The notes: a model not told the origin generated them from the sequence alone. A stretch of 59,732 nucleotides of DNA from Acholeplasmatales bacterium (GCA_024698125.1 JAILRQ010000026.1:1-59732), one strand, 5' to 3'. Positions 42,168 through 52,600 are shown, numbered from the stretch's first letter. A program made the numbers and translations.

Positions 42168-43094
42168 ATGGATTATCTAGTAACAAAGGCCCTACCAAAG
42201 GGTACAACAGAGCTTGGTAAGATTGTTTATAACAACCTTCAGGATTGTATGGACAATGTTGAAGAGGGCGCAAGAGTTTATTTAAAAAATGAAGTATATT
42301 ATGGTAAGGTTTATATTAGACAGAAGAATATTACTATAATTGGAATGGATGATTCTATAATATCCTATGATGCCTATAATGGTATGAAGCGTAGACCTGA
42401 GGACAATGGGGACGGCGTAAAGGTATATGGTACTACAGGTAGTGCAACCGTTACAGTAAAGCCTGAAGCCTCTGGCTTAAAGATGTTTAATGTAACAATC
42501 CAAAACACACACGCACATTCTAAGGGTGTAGATGCTAGAAATAACGGAGATCAGGCAGTAGCCTTTAAAACTGAGGCCTTCAATGGTTATTTTGAGGAAT
42601 GCAAGTTTATAGGATATCAGGATACCCTATATACGTGTGGTAATGATAATGTATTTAATAAGTGCTTTATAGCAGGTACTGTAGATTTTATCTTTGGTAG
42701 TGGTAATACAATTTTTGATAAGTGTATTATAAACTGTAGATGTAAGGATAACTTTATGACATTCCTTTGTGCACCAAACACAAGAACTACTAATACCCTA
42801 GGATTATTCTTCTATAAGTGTATGATATCATCTAATGGTGTAAATGAGTTCAATGGAATCGGAAGACCTTGGTATGATACAGGAACTAAGGAAGGAGTAG
42901 TACCTAGATGTCTATTCTATAAGTGCCAATTCCCTTCAAACCTTGCACTTGAGCTTAGAAAGATGAATAAGTTTGATGGAGACAATGCAGAAATGTATTG
43001 GTATGAGTGCACTAAGAATGGAGAAGTAGTATCAAATACAGATGATACTAAGCTTATTGATTTTTATTTAAAAATGTATGAGCAAAGAAGATAA
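42168..43094 (+). CDS. Pectinesterase (carbohydrate esterase family 8)
   Basis: GYQDTLYTCGNDNVFNKCFIAGTVDFIFGSGNTIFDKC, GRPWYDTG. Confidence 0.93.
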   Translation: MDYLVTKALPKGTTELGKIVYNNLQDCMDNVEEGARVYLKNEVYYGKVYIRQKNITIIGMDDSIISYDAYNGMKRRPEDNGDGVKVYGTTGSATVTVKPEASGLKMFNVTIQNTHAHSKGVDARNNGDQAVAFKTEAFNGYFEECKFIGYQDTLYTCGNDNVFNKCFIAGTVDFIFGSGNTIFDKCIINCRCKDNFMTFLCAPNTRTTNTLGLFFYKCMISSNGVNEFNGIGRPWYDTGTKEGVVPRCLFYKCQFPSNLALELRKMNKFDGDNAEMYWYECTKNGEVVSNTDDTKLIDFYLKMYEQRR

Positions 43095-43139
43095 TAAAAA
43101 AAAACCTAGAACTTAATCTAGGTTTTTATTATGCTCTTA

Positions 43140-43874
43140 TTAGATATGGCACTCAAGTGCAGTAACTGTATGATCATCATATGAATGGTCATGAGTTAAT
43201 ACATTGTACTTTTGGAAGAATGTTGGATCGTTACGATCGAACCAAATATTATCTACAAGTACAGCGAATGGAATAAGTGAAGAGTTGAATGTACAATAAG
43301 ACTCTCTTGATACTGTTTGTAGGGCCTTATTATTTTCCCACTCTAATGCAGCTTCCATATATTGCTCTGGTTGAGGACCGAAGTCGATATCTCCCATACG
43401 AGCAGTAGTAGCTCTAAGTCCATTCTTTAAAGGAATGATGTTTTCAAACATTCCTCCAGTTCTGTGATAATCCCAGTGTGACTCAGGGTTATGTGTAGAC
43501 ATGAAGTCTCCATTCTCTTGCCACTCTCCTGGATAGTGGAATGTCTTTAAAGCCTCTTGGAAGCATCTATCATCGTCCCAAGTTACCTTTTCATCCATTT
43601 CAGCGATTAGCTTTTTGTTTTCCTTTTGAATTAATTTTAAGTTTTTCTTATTTTCCTTAGTAGGCATTGTCTCAGCAAGCTCCTTAGCCTTTAGATAATC
43701 AGCGTAAGGTCCATTGTTTTTCTTATCCTCAATGTCCTCCTTGATTTGTGCTAAAAGCTCAGACTTAGTAGTAGCAAGATATGGTGCTACCTCCTTATGC
43801 TTGTAATATGGTGCTAAAAGCTTATCTAATGAAGCCTTTGAGTCCTTTTGAATGACTAATAGTAAATAATCCAT
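43140..43874 (-). CDS. Hypothetical protein
   Basis: 244 aa intact ORF; no family recognised. Confidence 0.6.
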   Translation of the reverse strand: MDYLLLVIQKDSKASLDKLLAPYYKHKEVAPYLATTKSELLAQIKEDIEDKKNNGPYADYLKAKELAETMPTKENKKNLKLIQKENKKLIAEMDEKVTWDDDRCFQEALKTFHYPGEWQENGDFMSTHNPESHWDYHRTGGMFENIIPLKNGLRATTARMGDIDFGPQPEQYMEAALEWENNKALQTVSRESYCTFNSSLIPFAVLVDNIWFDRNDPTFFQKYNVLTHDHSYDDHTVTALECHI

Positions 43875-44013
43875 AGTGATTACTCCCTTCCGTTATATTA
43901 ATTTCCTTTTCTTCTTCAATAACTATTATTATTTTACCATAACCAAAGGCTAAATGGTAGCGTTTTTATCAAAAAAGTTTATAGAAAAGAAAAAGCTTGG
44001 CTAAGCCAAGCAA

Positions 44014-44835
44014 TTAACAATAAAGTCGTAAGAATATTCCGATAAATTGAAGTATCGCTCCACCTAGAACAAAGAAATGCCATATAAAATGTGCTCCCTT
44101 TTTCTTAAGTACAAATGGAAGAATACCAATTGTATATATTATTCCACCACCAAGTATAAACCATAGAAGTGGTAGGTCATATTGAATAAGATATGGAATA
44201 AATGTTACACCACACCATCCAAGAGTAATATATAGGGTCATATTAATAGCCTTGTGTCTTCCAGGACCAAAGATAGCTACATTAACAAGACCTAATATAA
44301 TTACACCCCATTGTACTGCACAAAGTACAATTGAAAGTGTTGGATAGAATTGGTATAAAAATAATAGAAACATTGGTGTAAATGTACCACCAATAAGAAT
44401 GTAGATAGAAGAATAATCAAATCTTCTAAGAACATGCTTTGCTAAATTATTAGGTAGTGCATGGTATAGACAAGACATAGACATCATAAAGATCATACTA
44501 AATCCATATACTATAGCACAAAACATTTCTCTAAATCCATCAGCCTTTACAAGCATAAGAACGAGTGCTGCGATTCCCATTAAAGCTCCAACACCATGTG
44601 TTGTAGCATTTCCTACCTCCTCTAGCACACTACGCTTAGGAGGAGAGTTTTTCTTGTGAACCTCTGCACGATGCTTCTTATAGGCCATAATCTCTTGCTC
44701 ATTCTGACGAATATATTCTCTTTTTTTCTCTTCCTCCACTAAATCATCTTCGATTTTTTGGAGCCTTTTTTCTTCCTTGAGCTTTTCCTTTAAAAGCTTT
44801 TGCTCAAGCTTTTCTTCATCTGTAAGCTTCGCCAT
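44014..44835 (-). CDS. Hemolysin III / PAQR family membrane protein with charged N-terminal extension
   Basis: NATTHGVGALMGI, SMSCLYHAL, DYSSIYILIGGTFTP, HFIWHFFVLGGA. Confidence 0.92.
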   Translation of the reverse strand: MAKLTDEEKLEQKLLKEKLKEEKRLQKIEDDLVEEEKKREYIRQNEQEIMAYKKHRAEVHKKNSPPKRSVLEEVGNATTHGVGALMGIAALVLMLVKADGFREMFCAIVYGFSMIFMMSMSCLYHALPNNLAKHVLRRFDYSSIYILIGGTFTPMFLLFLYQFYPTLSIVLCAVQWGVIILGLVNVAIFGPGRHKAINMTLYITLGWCGVTFIPYLIQYDLPLLWFILGGGIIYTIGILPFVLKKKGAHFIWHFFVLGGAILQFIGIFLRLYC

Positions 44836-44917
44836 AAAAAATCACCTAATAAAATTATAATTAAAATAATATGTTATTTCAATAAAATATTTTGTTTTGG
44901 TATAATTATTTTATGAG

Positions 44918-45253
44918 GTGATATCTATGACAGAGGAAGGATTATTAGATAAGCTTGGCTTTATTGAATTATATAATGATATAAAGGAAGCTATTGCAGA
45001 GGAGATAAGAATATATGATGAGCTATCATATAGAGTAATAGATTTTACAAAAGAAGCTAATAGCTATTTTCTTGAAAGAATAAACACACCTGATTTTTAT
45101 TACTTGGTCTTAAAAATAAAAAAGGAATTGGGAATGGAAATAATCTATATTTATTCATCTAAATCCTTAAGAATATATAGAGAATATGGTCATAGGATTT
45201 CAGAAGAAGAGGGATATAGATTTTCATCTAATGAAAAGCCATATAAAATATAA
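44918..45253 (+). CDS. Small hypothetical protein
   Basis: 111 aa ORF with promoter and RBS. Confidence 0.5.
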   Translation: MISMTEEGLLDKLGFIELYNDIKEAIAEEIRIYDELSYRVIDFTKEANSYFLERINTPDFYYLVLKIKKELGMEIIYIYSSKSLRIYREYGHRISEEEGYRFSSNEKPYKI

Positions 45254-45331
45254 TAATATGCATCACCAAAGGGTGGTGCTTTTTTAACGAAAAAAAAGAC
45301 AATCACAAGGGATTGTCATTAATGTTAACAA

Positions 45332-45415
45332 TGGTGCGGGTAACAGGAATCGAACCTGCACTCCGGGGGAACTAGATTCTAAGTCTAGCGCGTCTGCCAG
45401 TTCCGCCATACCCGC
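45332..45415 (-). tRNA. tRNA-Leu (anticodon TAG), CCA encoded
   Basis: Reverse complement GCGGGTATGGCGGAACTGGCAGACGCGCTAGACTTAGAATCTAGTTCCCCCGGAGTGCAGGTTCGATTCCTGTTACCCGCACCA; long variable arm; loop CTTAGAA. Confidence 0.96.
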
Positions 45416-45543
45416 ATTTATTAAGCTTCAGCGTTTTTCACACTGCGATTAAGATTATATAAAATATTACTTTGTTTGTCAATAAGAAAATTAATATTTT
45501 TTCAAGTATTTTCAAGGGCTAAATGTAGTATAATAGTTATCAG

Positions 45544-46536
45544 TTGGAGGTGATTATTTTGAGCAGAAAAATTTTGTCGAGCTTTTTAGCGCTATTTTGC
45601 GTTTTTGTATGGGGTGTAACCTTTATTTCGACAAAAGTGCTATTAAGATATTTTGATCCAACTACAATTTTAATTTATAGATTATGTATTTGTCTTATTG
45701 TTTTATTTTTATTAAGCCCTAAAATATATAGGCTTTATAAAAAAAGAGATGAATTATACTTCCTTGGAGCAGGAGCATTTGGTATTACATTTTATTTTTT
45801 ATTTGAAAATATAGCTATTAAATATACTAGTGCTTCATCCGTAGGAATAATAGTATCATTAGCTCCAATGTTTACTTTACTATTTTGTTCAACAGTATTC
45901 AAGGACCAAAAGATATCAGTTAACTTTATTATAGGATTTATAGTCGCAATACTAGGTATTATTATGATATCCTTTGATTCACTAAAGGATACATCTGAGA
46001 TAAGTATAAAGGGAATAGTGCTTGCTTCATGCGCTATGATGTGCTGGGGAGTATATTCTGTATTTGTTAAAAAGATTAATATTATAGGATACCAAGGAAT
46101 TGGCGCTACACGTAAGATTATGTATTATGGTCTAATATGCTTAATTCCATTTTATTTTATAATGAATAGCCATTTAAATATTGATGCTTTAACAAATGCT
46201 AAGGTAACATTAAACCTATTATTCTTAGGGCTTGTAGCTTCAGCTATGTGCTTTGTATTATGGAACTATGCTGTTTTAAATCTAGGACCAGTTAAGTGTA
46301 ATATATACCTATATTTGTCTCCTGCTATAACTATGGTAGCTTCAGCTATCATACTTCATGAGAACATAACTATAATTATATTTATGGGATTAATATTATC
46401 TGTACTTGGACTAATTATATCTAATGATTTATGGTTTAAAAAGAAATTGAAAGACACTAATATAAATGGTAAGATAGAAGTAGAGGATGGTGTTACAAAT
46501 GAGGGAAATACTAGCCAAGATGAAGGAAACATATAA
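45544..46536 (+). CDS. EamA/DMT family transporter
   Basis: About 10 TM segments, CVFVWGVTFISTKVLL, duplicated EamA pattern. Confidence 0.9.
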   Translation: MEVIILSRKILSSFLALFCVFVWGVTFISTKVLLRYFDPTTILIYRLCICLIVLFLLSPKIYRLYKKRDELYFLGAGAFGITFYFLFENIAIKYTSASSVGIIVSLAPMFTLLFCSTVFKDQKISVNFIIGFIVAILGIIMISFDSLKDTSEISIKGIVLASCAMMCWGVYSVFVKKINIIGYQGIGATRKIMYYGLICLIPFYFIMNSHLNIDALTNAKVTLNLLFLGLVASAMCFVLWNYAVLNLGPVKCNIYLYLSPAITMVASAIILHENITIIIFMGLILSVLGLIISNDLWFKKKLKDTNINGKIEVEDGVTNEGNTSQDEGNI

Positions 46537-47128
46537 GGATATTTATTCAAAGCAATTTGAACAAATGTTTGTACATTACTTTGATGATTCTAAATATATA
46601 GATGTTTTCTGTAGACAATATTATTCAATGCTTAAGAATGTTGAATCTATTGATGCATTATTAAAGATTCAAAATTATGAGGATGCTTTCACTATATTTA
46701 GAAAATATATTGAGACATTTATCCTATCATATACAGTCCTAAAGCATCCAAATATAAGTGGTAGATTCTTAATCCATGATAAATATCTAACCCTTAAATC
46801 TCAGGGTGAGATGAGCTATGAGGATAGACAATTCTATAAGGGTAAGCCTGATGGATTTCTACAATATGGATTTATTGAGGAATATGTAGATACTACAGCA
46901 GAGGATTTCAGGTATTCAATTCGTACTATAGCAGAAGCCTCTGATATAGTTTCTTATTATGATTGGTACAGGGTTTCTAATAACTTTGTACATAATAATA
47001 CAACAAACCTTAATGTAGAGGCTAAGGATGCTTATTCAAAGATTAAGGAAATGATATTAGAATCTAGTGATAAGATGATAGATTTCTTGAAGGATATTAT
47101 TAAGAAAATGAGTGTGGGTATCTTATAA
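46487..47128 (+). CDS. Hypothetical protein, possible HEPN/DUF5677-like
   Basis: Helical 213 aa protein with RVSNNFVH (R-X6-H). ATG at 46499 is a likely alternative start. Confidence 0.5.
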   Translation: MVLQMREILAKMKETYKDIYSKQFEQMFVHYFDDSKYIDVFCRQYYSMLKNVESIDALLKIQNYEDAFTIFRKYIETFILSYTVLKHPNISGRFLIHDKYLTLKSQGEMSYEDRQFYKGKPDGFLQYGFIEEYVDTTAEDFRYSIRTIAEASDIVSYYDWYRVSNNFVHNNTTNLNVEAKDAYSKIKEMILESSDKMIDFLKDIIKKMSVGIL

Positions 47129-47205
47129 TTTACTTTTTGAAATAATATGTTATAATATAGCGGGGTTTGAATATTATACAATATATGAATAGGAAGGTAT
47201 ATTAT

Positions 47206-48573
47206 ATGGTAGAGAAACAAGGGTTCGAGCACAGAGTACTTATTGAGGATGATAATCCGTCAATTGTAGTCGATGATTTAAAGTGCAAGAAGTGCAAGCT
47301 ATGCCAAAAGACTTGCTCAAATGAAATGGCAGTTTTTGACCATTATGATTGGGAAAAGACTGGACATAATGCCATTTGCATAAATTGTGGCCAATGTGTT
47401 GCAGCATGTCCATTTGGAGCAATCACTGTAAAAAGAAATATTGATGACGTTTATGAGGCAATAAACGATCCAAATAAAAAGGTAGTATTTATCACAGCTC
47501 CTGCTGTAAGAGTAGGACTTGGAGATGCATTCGGGCTCCCTTTAGGATCATTTGTTGAAAAGAATATGGTAACAGCAATTCGTAGTCTTGGTGCAGATTA
47601 TGTACTAGACGTAGTTGCTGGAGCAGATCTTACAATAATGGAAGAGGCTAATGAGCTAGTTGAACGTATTAAGAATAAGGATGGCTATAAGTGGCCAATG
47701 TTTACATCATGCTGTCCAGCATGGGTTAAATATTGTGAAACATTCTTCCCAGAGCTTATTCCAAATCTTTCATCAGCAAAGTCTCCAATTGCTATGCAAG
47801 CATCAATTATTAAGACTTACTTTGCTAAGAATGTAGGTATTGATAAGAATGAGCTATTTGTTGTAGCAGTTGCACCATGTACAGCTAAGAAGGCTGAAAG
47901 ATTAAGAGATGAGCTTAATGCATCAGGTGCAGAGCATGATTGTGATTGCACAATCACAACAGTAGAGCTTGCCCAGATGATTAAGGAGAAGGGACTAGAC
48001 TTTAGTAAGGATGATAACGGTGAGTTTGATTCAATCTTTGGTACTGGTTCATCATCAGGATTAATATTCGGAAACACTGGTGGAGTAATGCAGGCAGCAA
48101 TTAGAACAGGATTCTATATGATGACTGGAAGAAACATGAGTGAGGATGAATTAACTCAGCTTGAGCCAATTAGAGCAATCGACAACCTTAAGGTTGGAGA
48201 GGTTAATATTGATGGAGTTAAGCTAAGGGTTGCGGCTGTATCTCAAATGAGTGAGGCACGCAAGCTTATTGAAAGTATTAAGAATGGGGAAATCGAGTTA
48301 GATTTCGTTGAGGTTATGGCCTGCCGTGGTGGATGTGCTAATGGTGGTGGTCAACCAAAGATCCTTCGTAAGCCAATGATGGAGGAAGCAAGAGTTAACC
48401 GAAACAAGAATCTATATTCAACAGATACTAAGGAGCAAAAGCTTAGATACTGTCATGATAGCCCAGTTATTAAAAAGCTATATGAGACTTATTTAGAGAA
48501 GCCAGGTTCTCATTTAGCACATGAGCTATTACATACTACATTTGTAGATAGATCAAAGGACTTAGGAGAATAG
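47206..48573 (+). CDS. Compact [FeFe]-hydrogenase with two N-terminal 4Fe-4S clusters
   Basis: CKKCKLCQKTC and CINCGQCVAACP; H-cluster signatures TSCCPAWVKYCE, APCTAKKAE, EVMACRGGCANGGGQP. Confidence 0.9.
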   Translation: MVEKQGFEHRVLIEDDNPSIVVDDLKCKKCKLCQKTCSNEMAVFDHYDWEKTGHNAICINCGQCVAACPFGAITVKRNIDDVYEAINDPNKKVVFITAPAVRVGLGDAFGLPLGSFVEKNMVTAIRSLGADYVLDVVAGADLTIMEEANELVERIKNKDGYKWPMFTSCCPAWVKYCETFFPELIPNLSSAKSPIAMQASIIKTYFAKNVGIDKNELFVVAVAPCTAKKAERLRDELNASGAEHDCDCTITTVELAQMIKEKGLDFSKDDNGEFDSIFGTGSSSGLIFGNTGGVMQAAIRTGFYMMTGRNMSEDELTQLEPIRAIDNLKVGEVNIDGVKLRVAAVSQMSEARKLIESIKNGEIELDFVEVMACRGGCANGGGQPKILRKPMMEEARVNRNKNLYSTDTKEQKLRYCHDSPVIKKLYETYLEKPGSHLAHELLHTTFVDRSKDLGE

Positions 48574-48576
48574 AAA

Positions 48577-49563
48577 ATGAAGAAAAAGGTATTAATGGCA
48601 TCTGCAGCAGTACTTGCTACTCTAGCACTTGCATCATGCGGAAGCAGTAAATCATCTGATAGCACTGTAAAGTTCTATCTTCCAGATGGAACACCAGCTT
48701 TAGCAGTAGCTAATTTATTAGATGAAGGTTTTTCATATGATGGAAAAACAATTGAGTTTGAAATTGTATCAGCAGATACAATAATGGCATCAATTGCTAA
48801 GGATGATTGTGATCTTGCAATTTGTCCTACAATTGCAGCAGCACAAGCATATAATGCTGGTACTGATATTGAGCTTGTAACAAATAATGTATTTGGAAAC
48901 CTATATGTTGTATCAACTAGCTCATCTCAATCATTATCTGATTTAGTTGGAAAGGTTGTATACACAACATCAGGAGCAACAACATCTAAGCTTTTAGAGT
49001 ATGAGCTTACAAAAAATAATATTTCATATACTACTGGATCTGAGGCAGTAGAGGGTAAGGTAACTCTTTGTATTAAGAGTGCAGCATCTGAAATAATTCC
49101 TCTATTACTTGCCGGAGCAAAGCAAGGAAATGAAGCTCTTGGAGTATTAGGAGAGCCTGCTGTAACTAATGCACAGCAAAAGCTTACAGGTCAAGGATAT
49201 GAGCTTAATGTTGCAGTTGATATGCAAGCAGAATATACTGCTATTAACCCAACATATACAAATTATCCTCAGGCTTCAATCATTTCTCATAATGATTTTG
49301 CTGATGATAATGATGATTTTATGGATGCACTTTATGATAAGCTTTCAAAGAATGAGGCATATCTATTAAAGAACTATTCAACATTAAATACCTTATTATC
49401 AAATTATAATTCATCAATTTCTGGAACTACATTTACAGAGGACACAATTAATAGATGTAATATTGGTATTGAGAAGGCCTACAGGTATCAGGATTTTAAT
49501 AATGCATATTTAAAAAACATTATTAATATTACAGTTGATGATGACTTTTTCTATGATTTTTAA
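48577..49563 (+). CDS. ABC transporter substrate-binding lipoprotein (SsuA/ThiY/NMT1-like)
   Basis: Lipobox LASC; LPDGTPALAVANLL, SGATTSKLLEYEL. Confidence 0.85.
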   Translation: MKKKVLMASAAVLATLALASCGSSKSSDSTVKFYLPDGTPALAVANLLDEGFSYDGKTIEFEIVSADTIMASIAKDDCDLAICPTIAAAQAYNAGTDIELVTNNVFGNLYVVSTSSSQSLSDLVGKVVYTTSGATTSKLLEYELTKNNISYTTGSEAVEGKVTLCIKSAASEIIPLLLAGAKQGNEALGVLGEPAVTNAQQKLTGQGYELNVAVDMQAEYTAINPTYTNYPQASIISHNDFADDNDDFMDALYDKLSKNEAYLLKNYSTLNTLLSNYNSSISGTTFTEDTINRCNIGIEKAYRYQDFNNAYLKNIINITVDDDFFYDF

Positions 49564-49644
49564 TTAATATGGGAGCTATGCGGCTCCCTTTTATATTTTT
49601 AATTTAAATGCTATAATAAATTAAATGCTAGGAAGGAGGATAAT

Positions 49645-50406
49645 ATGAAGAAGAAGCTTTTAAATATATGCTTTCCAATAATTACCATTTTAATAGTATT
49701 TATACTTTGGACAATATATTCAGTAAGTGTAGATAATTCTTTAATATGTCCTACTCCTAAGGAAACATTTAAGGAGCTTTTTACATATGTTAAGACAAAG
49801 GCCTTCTATACAGATTTATTACATACCATTTTAAGAGCACTTAAGGCCTTTCTTATATCATTTGTATTAGCCTTCCTTATGGCAATATTATCAAAGCTTT
49901 CATATATTTGCCGTAAGCTTTTTCTACCATTTTTAGGAATTATAAGAGGAATACCTACAATGGCAATCCTTTTAATACTTGCATTTTCACTTGATGTTGG
50001 AGATAGACCAGTTATAGTATCTATGATTGTATTATTGCCATTGTTATATTCAACAATACTTGGTTCACTTGATAATGTTGATGATAAAATTATAGAAATG
50101 GCTGAAATCTATAAGGTTGAGAAGAAGGATATAATATTTAAAATATATCTAAGAGAAATAGCTAAGCCTTTAATTGAAGGGCTTGCTAGTGCAGCCTCAT
50201 TCAATTTAAAGCTTATTATATCTGCTGAGGCTATCGCATATCCTGTTGGATGTATCGGTACTCGTATGAAATATGAGCAGATAAATCTTGAGATGGCAAA
50301 GGTATTTGCCTTAACTATCGTTGCAGTACTTCTTGGAGTTATAATTGAAGCTATAATTAGAGGCATTGGACGTCTTATTGTGAGGTGGGATAATGATAGA
50401 GATTAA
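49645..50406 (+). CDS. ABC transporter permease (SsuC/TauC/ThiX-like)
   Basis: TM pattern; EAA-type loop AEIYKVEKKDIIFKIYLREIAKPLIEGL. Confidence 0.9.
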   Translation: MKKKLLNICFPIITILIVFILWTIYSVSVDNSLICPTPKETFKELFTYVKTKAFYTDLLHTILRALKAFLISFVLAFLMAILSKLSYICRKLFLPFLGIIRGIPTMAILLILAFSLDVGDRPVIVSMIVLLPLLYSTILGSLDNVDDKIIEMAEIYKVEKKDIIFKIYLREIAKPLIEGLASAASFNLKLIISAEAIAYPVGCIGTRMKYEQINLEMAKVFALTIVAVLLGVIIEAIIRGIGRLIVRWDNDRD

Positions 50407-51043
50407 AAATCTTAGTGCCTCATATGAGGACAAATTAATTTTAGATAATATAAATATTAAAATAGATGATAATGAAATACTTTGTATTTTAGGTCCATCT
50501 GGAGCAGGAAAGACTACACTTCTTAAGTCTCTTGCAGGGCTTATAGACTATGATGGTGAAATTATAGGTGATATAGAAAGCCCTGCATATATCTTTCAGG
50601 AGCCAAGAGTGGTTGAATCATTAACTGTCCTTGAAAATATTAAGCTTGTATCAAAGGATACTAAAAGAATTGATAGCCTTATTGATAAGCTTGAGCTTAA
50701 TGGGGTTAAGGATAAGTATTGTAAAAAAATAAGTGGAGGAGAGAAGGAGAGAGTAAATATTGCAAGAGCATTTGCTATAAATCCTTCAATTATTCTTATG
50801 GATGAGGCCTTTAATTCCTTAGACCTTGGATTAAAGTATAGAATATATGATGAAATAAAGGAAATACTTAATGAGAATCCATGCCCTATGGTCATGGTTA
50901 CTCATGATATTATGGATGGTATTAATCTTGCTAATCATTTTATAATTTTAAATGATAACAAAATAATATTTGATTTTAAAAGAGTAAATGAGACAAGTGA
51001 GGAGATTTACAATCAAATTTTTAATATTTTAAAACAAATTTAG
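50393..51043 (+). CDS. ABC transporter ATP-binding protein
   Basis: GPSGAGKTTLLKSLAG, SGGEKERVNIARA, ILMDEAFNSLD. Confidence 0.93.
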   Translation: MIEIKNLSASYEDKLILDNINIKIDDNEILCILGPSGAGKTTLLKSLAGLIDYDGEIIGDIESPAYIFQEPRVVESLTVLENIKLVSKDTKRIDSLIDKLELNGVKDKYCKKISGGEKERVNIARAFAINPSIILMDEAFNSLDLGLKYRIYDEIKEILNENPCPMVMVTHDIMDGINLANHFIILNDNKIIFDFKRVNETSEEIYNQIFNILKQI

Positions 51044-51051
51044 CTGATTGT

Positions 51052-51304
51052 TTGACAAAAGTATAATTTAATTGTATAATCGCATTGTATAAATAAAATA
51101 GAGGTAGCGGTGCAAATGAGTACTATTTGGAGAAGGCATTCAGTGAAGAATACGAAAGGTAACCATCGCCGAATGGATATATAAGGCATTATATGTTCAT
51201 GGGGTTATAGACAATATCTATACCACTCCCACGTTATAATGACGTGGAGGCGCTAGTTTATGTGTTTTGATAAATGTATGATAAGGCGCCGTAAGGTGCC
51301 TTTT
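51052..51304 (+). promoter_or_regulatory. Lysine riboswitch (L-box) with promoter and terminator
   Basis: TTGACA-17-TATAAT; AGAGGTAGCGGTGC...TTTGGAGAAGGCATTCAGTGAAGAATACGAAAGGTAACCATCGCCGAA...GGGGTTATAGAC...GTGGAGGCGCTA; terminator AAGGCGCC-GTAA-GGTGCCTTTT. Confidence 0.95.
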
Positions 51305-51334
51305 AGTTTATAAATATTAATTTTGGAGGATCTT

Positions 51335-52573
51335 ATGGAATTAAAAATTGGAAATTTTACATGTAGCGAACTAGCTGCAAAGTATGGTACACCACTTTAT
51401 GTGTACGATGAGGCATTGATGAGACATATCATCAGACTTTACAAGAATAATCTTGTATCAGATAAGTTTGAGACTCTTGTCCTATTTGCTTCTAAGGCAT
51501 TTGCTTGTATGGCAATGTATAAGCTAGTTCATGAGGAAGGAATTGGTTCTGATGTTGTATCAGGTGGAGAGCTTTATGCAGCATTAAAATATCAGGAGCC
51601 AGAAAAGATTTTCTTCCACGGAAATAATAAAACTATGCAAGAGATTGAAATGGGAATTAATGCTGGTGTTAAGTTTGTATGTGATAACCTTGGAGAAGCA
51701 GAAATGCTTAGGGATGCATCAGAAAGACTTAAAAAGAAGGTTGATGTGTTATTTAGATTAAACGTTGGAGTTGAGGCACATACTCATAAGTTTATTGTAA
51801 CAGCTCATGTTGATTCTAAGTTTGGAATGCTTATGTCATCAGATGATTTAAAGAAATCACTTGAGATTGTAGAGAAATCAGAGTACTTAAATCTTGCTGG
51901 ATTCCATTCACACATTGGATCTCAAATATTTGATCCAAGTGGATTTTATGCAGCAATCGATAAAATTGTTGAGTTCCTAAAGGGATTTGATAAAGAGCTT
52001 ATCCTAAACATTGGTGGAGGATATGGAGTTAAGTATACTGATGAGGATAAGCCTATTCCTTATGATGAAATCTCTAAGATGCTTATTAAGCATACAGAGG
52101 ATGCATTAGAGAAAAATAATGTTAAGATTAAGGCTTTAGTTATTGAGCCAGGACGTTCTATTGTAGGAGAGGCTGGATATACATTATATACAGTAGGAAA
52201 TACAAAGAAGACTCCTAATAGACAATATTACTTCATTGATGGAGGAATGGCTGATAACATCAGACCTGCGTTATATCAAGCAAAGTATGATGCAGTTATT
52301 GCAAATAAGATGGATGCTCCTAAAACAGAGACTGTTACCCTTGCTGGTAAGTGCTGTGAGAGTGGAGATTTAATAATTGAAGATATTAAGATGGCAAAGG
52401 CAGAGCGTGGAGATATCGTATGTGTATTCACAACAGGAGCATATGGATACTCAATGTCTAGTCATTATAATAAGGCACAAACACCTGCCGTAGTATTTGT
52501 CAATGGCGACAAGGATAGACTTGTAATTAAACGCGAGTCATACGAGGATTTATATCGTAACGACTGCGAATAA
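51335..52573 (+). CDS. lysA: Diaminopimelate decarboxylase
   Basis: FASKAFACMAMYKL, GFHSHIGSQIFD, ILNIGGGYG, CCESGDLI. Confidence 0.96.
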   Translation: MELKIGNFTCSELAAKYGTPLYVYDEALMRHIIRLYKNNLVSDKFETLVLFASKAFACMAMYKLVHEEGIGSDVVSGGELYAALKYQEPEKIFFHGNNKTMQEIEMGINAGVKFVCDNLGEAEMLRDASERLKKKVDVLFRLNVGVEAHTHKFIVTAHVDSKFGMLMSSDDLKKSLEIVEKSEYLNLAGFHSHIGSQIFDPSGFYAAIDKIVEFLKGFDKELILNIGGGYGVKYTDEDKPIPYDEISKMLIKHTEDALEKNNVKIKALVIEPGRSIVGEAGYTLYTVGNTKKTPNRQYYFIDGGMADNIRPALYQAKYDAVIANKMDAPKTETVTLAGKCCESGDLIIEDIKMAKAERGDIVCVFTTGAYGYSMSSHYNKAQTPAVVFVNGDKDRLVIKRESYEDLYRNDCE

Positions 52574-52600
52574 AAAAGAGGATAAAGGAAGGTAATTATT

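Noticed and set aside
51099-51304. T-box leader upstream of lysA
   Set aside because: No T-box AGGGTGGNACCGCG motif; L-box core motifs match instead.
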